A stretch of DNA of 64,000 bases, taken from contig NC_092524.1 in the NCBI RefSeq assembly GCF_037038585.1, positions 50,119,001 through 50,183,000 on the forward strand, read 5' to 3'. How positions within the stretch are numbered: position 1 is the first letter of the stretch; each line of letters begins with the position of its first letter. Origin of the DNA: Patagioenas fasciata. Lineage: Eukaryota; Chordata; Aves; Columbiformes; Columbidae. Both the position numbers and the translations under genes were made by a program. Below are positions 10,542 to 25,140 of this stretch, one piece after another. The notes beneath the pieces were generated by a model. The model made no database searches. It saw only the letters and a program-made list of their open reading frames with translations, and was not told the origin of the DNA.

Positions 10542-13500
10542 ACATGACTGAGTGCTTGCAGTTCTGTTGCTCTTTCTGGATTTGGTCATCTTTAAGCCCC
10601 ATTTGAGTCCAATTTCTTGAGGAATAGCCTGGGAACCAGTGGTGCTCAGGAATGCACAATCTGTGTTAAAAGTGCTTTTGTATTTTGACCTAAAAAATGA
10701 ACAGAATATCCAGGACTGAGATGAGATGAAGGTGATATGCTCCTAATTTTTTTATGTTGAAAGCTCAAAAGAATAGTTCTATCAGTGTCAGACACAACTT
10801 GAATCCAATCTCTATCTCTTGTTTTATGTCTTTCCCAATAAATAATTTTGTTTACGACTTAATACAAATATGAAAATCAGCGCTATCTTTCTCTAGACCT
10901 TCAGTCCATGAGTGGGATCCAGGTCCCCTATCCGATCTACCTCCAATAAAAATTTCAATGACAGAAATATAAGAATATTTTTGCTGTGATTCTCTCTTTC
11001 TGAAATATCAGGAAACTGGTAAAGATTGAGGTTTAATGGGTTTATTTTTTTTTATTCTAATGACACATCAGTAAAACAGAATGCACAAGTATATGGATCA
11101 CAGCACAGCTCATTCCATATTTCAAGGCACGCAGAATTTGCTACATTATAAATTTCCAATCTTCTTCCTATTTCTGCAAAGAATCAAATACCCTTTTAAA
11201 TATTGCTCAGTCATCCCTGGCCCCAAAAGTGAGCATGGCAATATATTACTGACACAGCACTTGCCCTGTTTTCTTTTACACAGTTTTTCCTGTGTTGCCT
11301 GTGTTAGATGCACTCTGCGATATAAGTTGACAGCAATGCCAAATGTGATCTCACTGTCCATTAGAGTAACTTCTAAACCATGTGAAAATCAGGCATAGAA
11401 AGTATATTTTGTGGCACTGAATAGATCCTTTAAGGCTTAAGTGCTTTTGCTGCTAAATGTAGCCTATCTAAAGAGGAAAAAACAAACAAAAAACCCAAAC
11501 AAAAATCAAACCAACCAACAAATGAAACACACACACAAACACAAAACAAAACAAACAAAACCCACCACACACACACACACAAAATCCCCAAACAACTCGA
11601 ATCAGCCATCAAACACCAAAAAACCCCCAAACAACCTTTTGCAACTGAAGAACCACTGTAACCAAGCTGGTGGTTAGAATTAAGGTGCGATTTTCTTTCC
11701 ATGCTATCAGTTGCAATTTAGCACTTATTTGAAACTCTTCAAATCCATAGAAAAGATAAGCATGGTGTATTGTGGAGTCACTGATTTAAATATAATAGCA
11801 AAGACACAGATTAAATGGAATTTCTAATTAAATATTACATGATTACATAGAGGAAAGTTAGGAGGATAACAGGCTTGTTTGAGCTTTGCCACTAATGTTG
11901 CTTCTCATAACTTTATGTGGTTGTGATGGGAAGGGAGCTGTTTTGGGTGAAAGTGTTTGCTGTCCATTGCTGTTTCTGTCAATGTCCTTGCATTGTGGAA
12001 CTATGCATTGCAAAGTTTAGGAGAATATTTTATATAATCAACAATAGGCGAATGACCTGTTTTGAGTGTGTGCTCATTAGCTTTTCAAGTTGCATTTTGT
12101 TTCCCCTATCCATTTTCTCTTTATTTTGACCAGATTCCTCCTCCTTTCTTAGCCAGAAATCAGAATCTACTGCCAAAAACTACCCAACTACCATCAAAAG
12201 CAGCATGTGTGTTCTTATACTTTACACTCCTCTACCTTTTAGTTGCTGTTGCCTCTCTTGTGTTGGATCTTGTAGAACTGTTCAGCCTGGATGAATCAGT
12301 TAATCTTCCTTGTCTAATGGCAAGCTAATCTTTTTGGTTGCTGGCAATTATTTTTCTATTGGATCAGGAAGTTGATGTGATTCACCCTGAAGCCAGGTAG
12401 CTGTGAGAGGAGGCAAGGGGGAACACGATAGCCAGCAACTTTGAACATGAGATCCATTTAGAACAAATCAAGTATATTTAAACATACTGTGGTTATTCAG
12501 TTTAATATATGGTTTATTTACACCTATAAAAGGTTGATATACTTCCACGGTCACTGGGAAGAACTGCACTCAGGAACTTTGGGATAATTATTCTTTGAAA
12601 GCTATATTAAAAAAATAGAATATTAAATATGCATAGGTAGCTTGTTGTTAGTGTGATGTATTCTTGGGTTTGTGTGGTTCTTTTGCAGAGACAATAACCA
12701 TGCTCAACAAATTAGAGTTTATGATGTTTACCATACTTGAAAACTTAATCCCTTGTCTCTTTAAGTTTCAGGTTGTGGTGGGCTTTTTTCGTTTAGTTGT
12801 TTTTGTTTGTTTGTTCATTTGTTTTTAAGTTAAATATAAATGCTACTTTAAATTATTTGTTACAGACAGTATTTTCAGGTATGCTAAGTTCTGTTGACTT
12901 GATTGGTAGCATACTCCTTTACTCTCAGAAAGGCGTCTGGCCTAACATCTTTCTAACAGACTGATTCAAAAAAACAGGTAGGTGGGCAAACAGAAAGCAT
13001 AAGGAATTTTGAAACAAGAAGAAAAGAATCTAGTAGAAAACTCTTTTACAAATATTTAATTGTTGATCTCAGCCAATATACCTAAAATGAACCTGTTTAT
13101 CACTGAGTTATTTACTTATGGTTAGAATGTTTCATAATTCACAACTGCTACCATTTTATTTGCCCATTTACAATATAGCTCTCTCTGGTTTCCACAACTA
13201 AAGCTCTAGCAGATCAGTTGTCAACATTATGAGATTTTTTTTTAAGTGCATTTGACTGCATCCTTTAATGTCCCTGAGATCACAGCTGACTATAAGTAGA
13301 GATATCTGTAAGTATTTCACATATATTTTACTCACCGACAAGCTGCCTTTTAAATTAAAACAAAAGGCATGGATTCTATAATTCTACCATAGATACAATC
13401 AAAACTTCAATTCATCTTTCTTGAGCAAATGAAAACTATGCACAAAGCAATATAATAATGGATATAAAACTTGACAACAAATTCTATGAAGTTTAGCTGA

Positions 13501-14331
13501 GACACTGAGAAAGGGGATTTGTTTCCATTTAAAGACTTAAGAGAAACAGCTGTCATTCTTTTTCTAGATGACAGTTTGTCGTATCATTCAGATTTTACCA
13601 TCTCGGACAAAATACCGTGTATATGTTTATACATTAAACAGTTAAATAAACAGTGCTTAATGTCTAAAGTTGCTTCAAAATATATGAAAGACCATTCTAA
13701 AAGCTTACATTTTCTTCTATGAAAACTAATGTTGGTATTTTTCCTTAAAGAATGTTCCTTTAGTCTCATTATAACAACGTGACTATTTGTAAATCTGTTC
13801 AAATATTTAGTAATGATTTAGGGAACAACATCATGTGGAAATGTAGACTCCAGAGAAGAAATATTTAACATCTCCATCTATTGATTTCAGCTGAGGTTTG
13901 AAACCTTTCTGTCTTCATGGATCTCAATGCAAGTATTTTCTTCTACCTATAAGAAACCCAGGTTTCTGTTCAAGATTCAGCAACTTACACCCTCAACAGA
14001 ACAAAAAAAAGGTGTGAGAGAATCTCCATTAGTATTTATCAAAAAATGTCAGCTACATCAGTCGTAGTTTATTGATTTGACTGAAGGGTGTTTGTTCAGC
14101 TTCTTGACATTGCTAATATCAAGTGGCAGTTCAAGACAATTTAATAAATTATTTGGACTTTTTTTTCTTTCTTTTACGGCTCACTGGGATCATTGCATAA
14201 AAGCCATTTGCAGAGGGAACTTCAGAGGACAGAGCATCAGCTGTGTAACAATTATTCCATTGCATAAAGGAGGTAAGTAACACTGAATAACATCTGACAC
14301 TGCATTGTTTAATTAGCAATGTTCCTAAAAA
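10542..14331. other. Unique AT-rich sequence with simple repeats
   Basis: No gene recognised. It contains an A/C-rich low-complexity tract (listed separately) and a GTTT-type run near 12794-12829. Frames of up to 105 codons have no recognisable motif. Confidence 0.55.
11474..11640. repeat. A/C-rich low-complexity tract with CA runs
   Basis: About 165 bp almost without G or T on the plus strand. It mixes AAAC, AACC and CACACACA units (for example CA runs near 11530 and 11566-11581). The opposing open frames of 78 and 90 codons across it are compositional and not genes. Confidence 0.85.
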
Positions 14332-14373
14332 CTCCTAAGGATGCTTCCAACCCAAACTATTCTATGATTCTAC
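14332..14373 (+). mobile_element. Tiny CR1 3' tail fragment
   Basis: The string CTTCCAACCCAAACTATTCT followed by ATGATTCTAC matches the terminal bases of plus-strand CR1 elements (a TTCCAACCCAAAC block, then ATTCTATG repeats). Only about 40 bp is recognisable, consistent with very severe 5' truncation. Confidence 0.7.
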
Positions 14374-17300
14374 ATCAGTTTCATGTTTGGTGGTGGATTC
14401 CCCCTGCTTTTTATCCAAACATTATAATTAATGGATAACTTGGAATTTTTTGTTAATCTTCTGAAAACAATGTGCTTCAGATATGGTGGCAATTCCAGAC
14501 AAAAATATGATCACATTATTGTAACTAATAAACCAGAAGCCATTTGTAACAAAGGTTTGTGGAGACATCTATTTACATATCATAATATGAAAGCTGACTG
14601 GACTTTTTTTCAAGAAAATGAATTGCCTGTTAACTTAATTCTATAACAGAAATGGTTTAGAGGAACAAATGACCTGTTATGAGGTAAGGTATTACTACTC
14701 CCAATCAGGTACTTGCCATTTGGCAATCTACTAGATGCAACTTCAATGGAAGTTTTCTGAAAAGCTTTTTTCCATGAGGAGATTTCAATCAGTTTTCAAA
14801 ATGTCACAGTGCATGATGGAGAAATCTGAATGTGTAATGCTCTGGCTAATTCTCACCCGTATTGAGACAGAGAGCTAGAAGACCGATTTACAGGTATCTG
14901 CTGGTGCAAGAAGGACCAAACCCTGAAACCATCCACCTGCACAAGGAGTTTTCCTTTTAGAGATGCTGCAAGAAGGTGGTTCATTTATTAAGCAATATTT
15001 TCTGCAGCATATACAATTTTTTAAAAAAGCTTTTGTAACCAAAATGGGCCATTGATTGAAAGATGGCATATAGCCACAAAAACTGTCTCTAAAAATTATT
15101 CAGGTTAGGAAATATAAAATTACTTTTGTCTATATAAAATGCATTTAGCCTGAAGTAAGAAGACACTTGGAGAAAATGTGGTTTTGCATTTTTCATTTTG
15201 TTTCCAACTCATTGCTTTCACTCTTAAAAAAAAAAAAAAAAAACCACTGTGGAGGCTGTATTGTTAGTACTGTGGGTATTGCTTCATAGTATTAAAAAGA
15301 CTTATTGGAGGGATCAGTGCAGAGAGTTAATATGTGATTTTCCCATGTCTGGGACTTTAATTTTGCATTTTTTTAATCCCTAAAATATGTGCAATACAGT
15401 TAATTGCATCAAATAGGAGGGGTTTGAAAGAACAAAGAACATGCTGGCTTTAGGCATGTGCTCCAGGTTTAAGAGGAAGAATGGCAGAAAGCTTAGATAA
15501 AAGAATAAGAGAAAGAGGTGATAATGACTTTAGCAAACAACATTTCCACAAGCCAGACCTGATTCCTGTTACATGTCAAATACACTCCACTCACAAACAC
15601 ACTCAGTCCTCAGCTTACATTTTCCTTGGCCTGAAATACAATTGCACCAATGAGTAGTGTGGCATAATATGTTCAGCCCAACATGATGTTTTTTGTACAA
15701 ACCTCTCAAACTGTAAGACTTCAGAACTGGGTACCATGCCTAGGCTGAATGCAAATTTGCTGAATTGACCTTTCTTAATTCCAGGATAGCTTTGACCAAA
15801 ATGCTACCTGAACACATCACATAAATTGTTACTTATTGCTGTTTTTTCCCCCAGTAACTCCTGGGATTTGTGAGTAGAGAAAGATCAACTCCAGGTGGCG
15901 ATGCAACTCCTCTCGCTACCATGAGGAACATTGATACAAATTGTGCTGCTAAGTCCAAACTGAAATACAAACCCTCTCTTTGCCTCAGCTATGGAGTTTT
16001 GACTTACTTCAATTCAGTTTCTCAGCCTCAAAGAGAAAATTGTGCTCATGAACCTGTAGAAGTTGAATTGGATAACTTCTTCAACCTTGCATCTGATTCT
16101 TTTTTTTTGTTTTTTCTTTTTTTTTAGCAATTGCTGTATTTAGATGCCTCATCAAATCCTGACTTTAGTTACCTGGTTTTAGTCAACTACACTTAATTGG
16201 AACAGCCACTAAGGCAGTTTTGATCTAGCCAGAATAAGTTTGAGTTACTCCCTTTCTGATGGTTTAGGAAGCTTTGCAGATAACACAGAACAGATCTAAT
16301 ACTTTCTGTATGACCTGTTCTTTGCTACAGACTGTGAAAGTGCTAAGTCTTTTACATCTGTGATCCCCATCTCTTTTAACAGTCATTCAGGGCAATCGTG
16401 ACAAATACTCGATTGTATCTGCTTAGCAGAAACGAGTTCCTTGGCTCAGAATGCCAGCTGTTTCAGTATTTTCAGGTTAAAATTCTTAGGGTAAAATACA
16501 GAGAAGAAACGTTTGTTATACATATTTTAAAAAACCTTATTGATTTCTGTAAGCATTGGTACCATGTACATTCAAGTTGTAGCACAAGACAAGGGGTGAC
16601 GGCAAAGAATTCAAAACTCAATATTTTAAAATGGCAACTGCATAATTCTTTGAGTTTTTAAAAGCATTGTGTTATTTTGAATTATAGGCTAGTTTCCACT
16701 ATACAGTGGGACATTTTAAAAACTACCTCCCTCAGGTGTGTGTTCATAGAGATTTTAATACTTTGCAACAAAGACAAGTGTGTTGACTGTTTATTTCTCC
16801 AAATATTTGTTTTCCAGTAATTTGTATACAACCCTACTAAGATTTTATTATGTAGTCTGTAAATGTATACAAATCCATCCTGTAAAATTAGAGCAAAATT
16901 ATATGATTCATCAAAATAATAATAAAAAAAAGTATTTACCTTCAGAAGCAAATAATTAATTTGCAATTATTTTCCTTCTCTATAAATATTGAAGTACTTG
17001 ATGGCTTCTGATCTGAAATTCCTTAAGCATAAAGGTTTACCTTAGATAGTTCTTTACGTTATATTTCACATTGTACATTTGATCATCAGCTATCCTTTTA
17101 ACATTCATAATCCAGGTAAACCATACAACCTATTCAGAGGACTGTTAGGACAAACTGAATGAATCAAAATTTACCAGAGAATTATACAAACAGCTTCTTA
17201 AACAAAATTTTCAGCAAATGTTTATCAAAATGCAAGGAGCCCACCTGTAGAAATGTGTACCCCAAAAAAATGAAAGAGAAATATCTTTAAAAGTCAATAC

Positions 17301-18635
17301 AAGATTACTTCCCCTTCAGACATGCCTAAAGGTGATTAGGTAAGGTATGGAAAAGAAAGACACCATTTTACCGCTGTTGCATTTACAACAATTTGAGTGT
17401 GTGAAGTGATAGTAAAGGTATGTTGGCAGAGTTTGTCCTTTCCCTGTTTCATAAAATTAAAGTATTTTATACACCTGCTTCTAATTTCATATAACGGAGC
17501 TTTCTGTCCTTCTGTCCTTCAAAAGGATAATTAATGTCTGTCCTAACAAACCTTGCAGTTAGGTGTGTTCCTTGATATCTATGCCGAAATTCAGTATGTT
17601 CAATTTCACTTCACTGCTTCTTATTACTCCCAAGAAAGACGTAAAAAAAAAAAAAAAGGCAAAAAGAGATCGTTAATCTATCAAGGGTTTACCAAGGGGT
17701 AATAATCCACTGCATCTTTTTTTTTTGTTATTCAATAGTGCAAAGTTTGACAGAAATCACTCTTCAGTTATTTTAACGATATCAAGGAGCTTCTGAAGAT
17801 GTTTTGTTCTAAAATAAGTCAGAAAAATATTAAGAGGGTTTTATTTATTTATTTTTACCATGTTTTTAATATAAGTTCAAAATTAGAAAGCCATATTTCT
17901 CACTTTTTAATAAGGGACACTCTGTGATTTCGAAATTTGTTCTTACGCGGTGAATTTGCAGAGTAGAAAAATGTTGTATAATGTCAGCTAAACCTCCACT
18001 AAGAGGTTCATCACAAGATTTTTTTTATAAATTATCTACACTATGATTAACACTCTGATGGAAATCAGTGTTTATCCACTGATTTCTAGTACTGAAGTAC
18101 ATTCAAAGCAATATTGCATCTTTTGTCAGGTTTTTACCTAGGCATCTGTTGCTTCTTAAGGTACGTGTTGGTGCACCCAGTAAGATTTGCATGCTATGTT
18201 ATGTATGCCATAGGGTCTAAGCTACTTAGAAGAGTACATCACATCCTTTGATGTAAGAAAGAGTTACATAAGCATCTGGAGATGCTCTTCCTCCATACTT
18301 GAATCCCTAGAATTTGTGGGGAGTGGGTGGGTGTCCAACAACCACCACTGAATTACTCTTTCAAAGCATTTAATCAATAGTAAACTGTCTAGCAGACACA
18401 CACAATTTCGTTAACTGACAATTTTAAGCAAACAGTGCATCCACCGTAAAACCATACCTTATTTCAATGTTGAATGTAGATGTACCTAGAAATCTTTTTC
18501 TTGTCAAAGACATAGTAAACCTTGAATAGATCCTTTGTTTTCCTGTAGAACAGCTGCTATATTGTATTTAATCTTTCCTTAATTGGTAGCTAGAAAGTTT
18601 TCCTCTAAATGTGACTGCAGGTCTTTCCTTCCCCC

Positions 18636-18659
18636 TTTTTTTTTTTGTGTGTGTGTGTG
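18636..18659. repeat. T11 plus (GT)n microsatellite
   Basis: A run of T followed by about six GT dinucleotides. Short, but a possible polymorphic site. Confidence 0.8.
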
Positions 18660-21600
18660 AATGCATGTAGTGCATTTCAGCAGGGCAAAATACATTATTT
18701 TCTGTTTGGATGGTGTTGTTTTATTATTTTGTCAAGTTGGAAGTCCAACATGGATTAGGAAATGTTTTTCCTGGTGCTGCTTTGGCCCTTATTGTCCTAG
18801 TTGAGAAGATCTGGGACTTGTCTGTATTGATACTGTATTTTGGTATTGTATAATAGTATTTGCTATATTGTGAACATATTTGGTAACCTGTAAGCATGAT
18901 ATATTTAGATTGTCTGTACAGTGTATGTATCTGTGTTTTTACATAAATGCTCCAAGCAAACATACGTATCATGTAGTTTGTATGCAAACCTAACCAGGCC
19001 ATTTCTTATGAGCTTTGGTAGATAGAACTGACCTAGAAGAATAAGTTTCTCAGCTGGAAGGCTTTTCTGTATGGCTTTCTCTGGGATAAATCTTCCCCTC
19101 CTCTCTCCTAAATTTACCCTGGTGCTACCTGTCAAATTAGAGTCAACAGAAATATGCTAACAAATATTCTTGTGGTTTCAAATGTCTCTAGTTTCTAGAT
19201 TTATCATCTGAAAAACAAGGTAATTAGAGCTAGTAGCTCAAAAAGGGAAGTTGCTGTTGTAAATTTTAGTGTCCATAAAGCACTATGAGGTTTTTATGTA
19301 GGAGACACTCCCTTTAAAATAAGTGATTTTTTTTTTTTTTTTTCATTTTGATTCCAGTCAAAGAGGAGCCATTTGGGTGAATGACTCAATAATTCTTCTG
19401 TTTAAAAAATCATATCTTTTTTCCTGCTGAAACAGTGAAGTTTCAGATGATAATAGAACCCTTCCAGGCAACAGATGGAATCAGAATTTGAATTTTATAT
19501 TTTGCATTTAAGATTCAACATACTCCACGTTGTATAAGAATGTTCATAGCTGGCATAGAGTTGTAGCTCCTGAGTCAGAAAATAGTTTTGTAAGAAATTT
19601 AAACTTGACCTGAAATTAAATCATCTAGACTAGAGACACGGGTTATGAAATGCTGCAGTAGGGTGGTCAACACACTCTTAACAAATTCCAGAATGAAGTC
19701 AGACTGTTTAGCGCCAATCTGCTCAAGAATTTCCCAGCTCACTTCCCCTTGAGCACTCCCCCTTAGGGGAGGGCCACAAGCCATCGCTACTTATTTGTGT
19801 TTCAGTTTCTTTAGTGAAATTTCTGTGGCAGCAGGAAATTGCTTTCTTAAAGTAGTTAGCCTGGTCAAACTGGAAGGATTTACATAAGACTCAGCAAGAA
19901 GCTTGAATGGTTTCCACTCTGTATTGAGACAGTTTATTAATTCTCTTTCTCCATCCACTCATTTGTATGACTTTGCAGCTGTTGCACTTTGATTTTCCTC
20001 TACTATTTCTCCAGTCCTGTGAATATTTTCCATGTGTCTAAACTTTTACTTCAGGTTTATCTTGCACAGAAAGGTTTTTCTCCTCAAATATGTTTGTATA
20101 AAGAAAGCAACCGGTAAAGCTAGTGCTAGTATTAATCTCTCCTCCTTTTAATCCTTCTGCTGGAAAAATGTAAAAATACTACACTTATATAAAATTGTAA
20201 GTTAAGAATATATGTAGATAATGGACCAAAATGTAATGGTTACCTGGGTGCAACTGGGAGTTTTATTTGACAAATTGCAATCAGATATCTTCGATCCTAG
20301 TGAAAACAGATTATTCTGTTACAAGGAGGGACAGTTAACCACCTGGGACTGATGACTCTTGATAATAATATAGAAATACAGAAAAATTAATTTTTTGCCA
20401 ACAGAGGAAGGAGATGGAAATTTTTTCATTTGTCATTAGGACATTTCTGCATATAAAGTATTGGTTTTATGATCAACTCATTATTATTCAGTCATCTATA
20501 GGAATAAAATTTCAATGGTGTTTGCATTTACTGTTTTAATGGAGTTCATATTTCATGCAATCTAATTGTCTTTTTTAAAGTCAAATTGCATTATTCTTAG
20601 GTGAACAAGAAATAGTCCTTCTTGAGTCACTTAAAAATAAAATCAGTTATAAAAATAACTTCTCACATTGACAGAATTGACCAAAAAGCTACATTTGTGC
20701 TTGATAGTAATAATCTTTTTCTTCAATGGCACTTTTCATTCCTCACCTTTTGGACAAATTGTGAAAAAGCACTGAAGTTTTAGCAAAGTCACATGCTATT
20801 TAGATATTAGTGACATCTCCCTAGGTTTTACTCTTCTCATGTGGATTAGTAAAATGAGCTGTTTCGCCCCATATGCTCTATTCTCTCTTCAAATGTTGAC
20901 CTTTTTTCTCCTCTATCAGCAGCAGTCCACATTAAAGCATTTCTTTGTCCCTTATGCCACCCCACATATTTAAGACATTCTTTGAGGTAAAGGATCTTCC
21001 TTATCTCTTTATGTTCAAATCCACATTTAGATAAAAACTTTCTCCACACTTAAATTCACATTTTGTCTTTCACTGAAGGCTGTCAAATAGAGTAGTCATG
21101 TTTTCGTTATTGTTGAGGAAATACCCTTTATTTTTTTATTACTTAGTTATATAGCAACCATTTTAGCCAAATTTCAAGTCTGTTATACGTGATAAATATG
21201 GCTATTACAATGAGATATTTTCTTACTATGTCTGGAATACTGAAAGTGGCATTGCTTTCACTTATTTTTATAAAACTAAAAAGCAGAGAAGTATTTCATG
21301 TAGAATCCATCTTATAATCAATATTTGAGAGAGATACATTCACTGAGTAACTTGTCTTACCCTCATGTGGTCAGAAAGAATGACTGTTCAATTGTACATA
21401 GCTGTCTCCATTGATTGATTGAATTGGTTTTTGATTTATGCAAAACACACTGACTTTTATTTACTTTTTGTGTTTTACAACTGCTTGAATCTTTTTTTTT
21501 TTAGTGCAGTAGTAACATGAAATTTGAGTTCTTTGTAATAACATTTGAAAATACTTTCCTTACTTTGAATCAACAGAAGATTCTAATGATGGCTACCTTT

Positions 21601-24600
21601 CTCTCTTTTTTCTTAGTCAACAAAACATTGATATTAGTTTCTTTCAAGAGTTCATTGTCCTTCTCATATAAATAAGAATAAACTACACGCTATGAATAAT
21701 ATGCCTCTACTTTGAGACAGGAAGAATTTAGGAAACGTACTATATATATGTGTTATATTACAATAATATGTACAATATTTAACTTCTAAATATGTGTTAC
21801 CAATTGGAATCTTCTATTCTAATTGCCAATGTATAGAACAGTACTTTTAGGAATAAAGTTCACTCAAGATTTTCTTGGTAAGCACTAAAAATTGTATTTG
21901 CCTGAATGAAAATTTTCAACACTCAATTACAGACAGTAAGGACACCGTTACTTGCCCAAATGATTTAGAGAGAAATGTTTTATGAAAGACATCTGTTCAC
22001 ATGCAAGAATTCTGTAGGTCGTTGATGGAATTATGATTAAATATATGTTTATACTTTGTTCCAAGTAGAAAGAAGCACAGTTTCAGCCTTTGGCTTTGCT
22101 GACTTAGAAATAAATATCAATGACAATAAAATGGTAGCCAAAATTATTTTTGCATGTAAGACTAAAACTGACTTTCCACAGCTAAAGGCCTCTGAACTCA
22201 ATCCGGTCCAGTATGAAGGAAATAAATGCTCAAACAATAAGCAGTGTTCCCTGAAGGAAAGTGGTTCTCTCTCTAGGTTATAACAGGTGGAGGAAAAAAG
22301 TGCTAGAATTTCAGCAGTGCTCCTCATCAGACAAGAAGATTCTGACCAGGGAAGATTATCTGTGTAAAAGAAGATCCCAAAGACTCCTGCAGATGAAAGC
22401 AGGTTTAAATCATCATTTTGCTCTGAGACAAGTTTGAAAAATATCTCTGTATACAAATCTCTGTATTTGTACAACTGTGTTCTGGGGATTACTAGAAGGA
22501 AGTCAGAGTGTCAGAGTATGATTTTTGCAGCTAGTTCTGTTATGTAGAAAGAGTCAATCACTAGTTTCCTCCAATCTAAGCTTCTGGAGAGTGTAAATCT
22601 GATCCAAGAATAGCCCCATTGGTACCTATGTAGATCAATCCTAGTCATTGAGCTGATAGCAGGAATGAGAGCCATTATTTTGACTGATGGATGCTTCTGA
22701 ACAAGTTTGCCTCCAGTCAAGACACCCACAGATCATAAAAAGTGACTGTGAAGCAACGCCAAAATACGTTATGAATGCTACAGTTGTTCTTCATTTAACA
22801 TTTGTATTTAGTATAGGACACGTTAAGTCCCATTTATGACTGTTTATCTTGATTCTCTTTTGAATCCCAAGATGTGTTCTCATCCTCTTTAAGCACCTCA
22901 TCTGCTATGAGAGCACAGTGTGGGAATTACTTCTCTCTGAACACATGTACACTTTCGTGTCTTGGTTACCTTTGTGGTCTACTTACCAAATCTCTCTGGT
23001 TTTGATGCATGCTTAGTTCTGTCCCCCTCAGTCCCACCCATCACAGCTTCCTCAAGACACACATCTTCCCCTGTGCCAATCACCAAAATCAATAACTAGG
23101 GGGAAAAAAAAGAAAAAAAGCAAATTATCATATAAGCTAAAAATCTGTGGAACTAGAAATCGTAGCGATTGAGTTAAAAATGGGTTTCCATGACAAAGTG
23201 ACTAAGAGAGGCCCTTCTGGATAAGAAGTAAGTAAGATATATTTAATTCAGACAAATATTTTTTTCAACACGCTCGGTCAGCCAGTCAAATATAATAAGA
23301 TCTAATATAATAGCAGGGGCTATTCTGGTGATGCTGTTTTGCCCTGCAACTAGGCCACCAGAAGTTGAGGAGAAGAGAATAAGAAACCCTGCCGATAACC
23401 TTAACAAGAGCTTCAGTGTTTCCCCAGTTGCCTTAATCCCAATTCCTCAAGCACATATCATCCATGCTTCTGAAAAAAAAGTCCCTGAAGTCCTTCCCAA
23501 CATTTCTGTTTCAGCAGGAGAGCATTTGATTAGCCATGCCCACCACTGTCTCTGTCTTAGTAACCATATTCTTTCTGGGCCAGAGGCTGTTCTGCTTATG
23601 TCAAACTCATCAATCATAAGCCAAGTCTTACTGCAAAAATAACAGTGTCAGTGAACAGAGAATGCTCTGAGTTCCATTAGTGCCTTGCTGATCAAGGTAA
23701 TGAGGTATCTGAAAATAAACAAACACTCACTATAAAAGGAAATTGTTTCTTTCGGATGATGTTATGGCTTAAAAGAGTTTAACACTCACTCTACAAGGGT
23801 GAACACTTCAAAAAATCTCCTTCTGTCCGGTCTGGTTCTCTCCTTTCACCCTTCAGAAGAGAGCAAATGAGCAAAGAATTAATTGAGTTTACGATTATAA
23901 GACTTGACCAGAGACAATTCTCTAGATCTTATTTTGAGATTATTTATTTCAAGATGTGCTCTGCTTAGGATAGACCCATTCCATTATATGAGCAGAGCAT
24001 AAGGCAATCTCCTGCATCCCTGTAAAGAAAATGATGATTCAAAATTATTGAATTAGTCAAGTTAGGAAAAACCTTTTTCTCATTAGTTTAAGAGGGAATG
24101 ACTGAAACATGGTGGTTGATAAAGAGCAAATAAATTAGATAATGCTTTTTTTTTTTTTTTCCTCAGTAAGTCATCTGATGCAGTTAAGAAGTGAAAAGCT
24201 TAAAGCAGATAAAAAGGATATTATTATTTCATAACATTAAATTGCAGCCTTGATGAAACTAACATACTTTCAGGGTTGAGCCTAATAAGGGCTCAGAAAT
24301 TGTACAGGATTCATTACTTATGTGGATTTATAGTTTTGTTAACTTTTTTTTCCGTTTTGGATCAAATTTACAGACATTATAGAACAAGCACACTCTATAC
24401 ACTTAACTCATGAAGCTTAATTTCTAGGAGAACTCAGAGCAGTCACAAATTTTAAACGATTGCCTAGTGGTTTTGGATGAGCCTGTGGTATTCAGAGTGT
24501 TTATATAGAGCTCCAGTCATGCACAGAGCAGTACTTAAGTGCAGAGATCAAGTATCTAAATACGGTTAATGCTGCTTCTTTGTTATTCGTTGTCCTGCAT

Positions 24601-25096
24601 TCACCTCAGCATTAAGGATCAATTAAATCTCTAAGTGACCCAAGAACCCTGAATTGCAGAGGTTATTATATCATTAAATACCTAGCATGTACTACAAACA
24701 CCGTTCCTTTCTCAATAAAGGTTTCTTGAAAGGAAGATGAGTGCTGTCAGATCTAAGTGCACTCAGGTGAACATAACAATTATAAAGGTGAGGGAATAAT
24801 GGCTCTTATTAAAGACAGTCTTACAACAGCTAACCACAGTGTATATTTCCCACTCACATACACACACAGATCAACCTCTGGACCAATTGTCCCAGCTCTC
24901 CTAGCACAGAATATTCTTTACTCCCATATTGTTTTGAGTGCAGCATCCCATATGGGTCTTTCCAGGTACTTCTATCTTTGAGTGTGACTCCATTTAATGG
25001 TCCTAGAATCTGTGGTTTCATTTCCTGTCAACATATTATAAAGGAACAAAATTTTCATATATATTAAATGGTCCATGAAGAGTGAGGTTCTAAAAA

Positions 25097-25140
25097 GACA
25101 CTCATATACAAATATTGACACTCATATACACATATTGACA
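25097..25140. repeat. 20-bp tandem duplication
   Basis: GACACTCATATACAAATATT is followed directly by a second copy differing at one base (A to C), then by GACA, which begins a third. This is a local slippage or duplication event with no known function. Confidence 0.9.

Noticed and set aside
11430..11702. 78- and 90-codon opposing frames
   Set aside because: They are produced by the A/C-rich low-complexity tract.
14269..14277. Strong splice-donor-like GAGGTAAGT after a 67-codon frame
   Set aside because: The upstream pyrimidine tract ends in ACGG without the AG acceptor, and the peptide has no recognisable similarity. A lone donor match in 64 kb can be chance.
16090..16130. Polypyrimidine tract ending in TAG, acceptor-like
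   Set aside because: No downstream open coding exon with any similarity was found.
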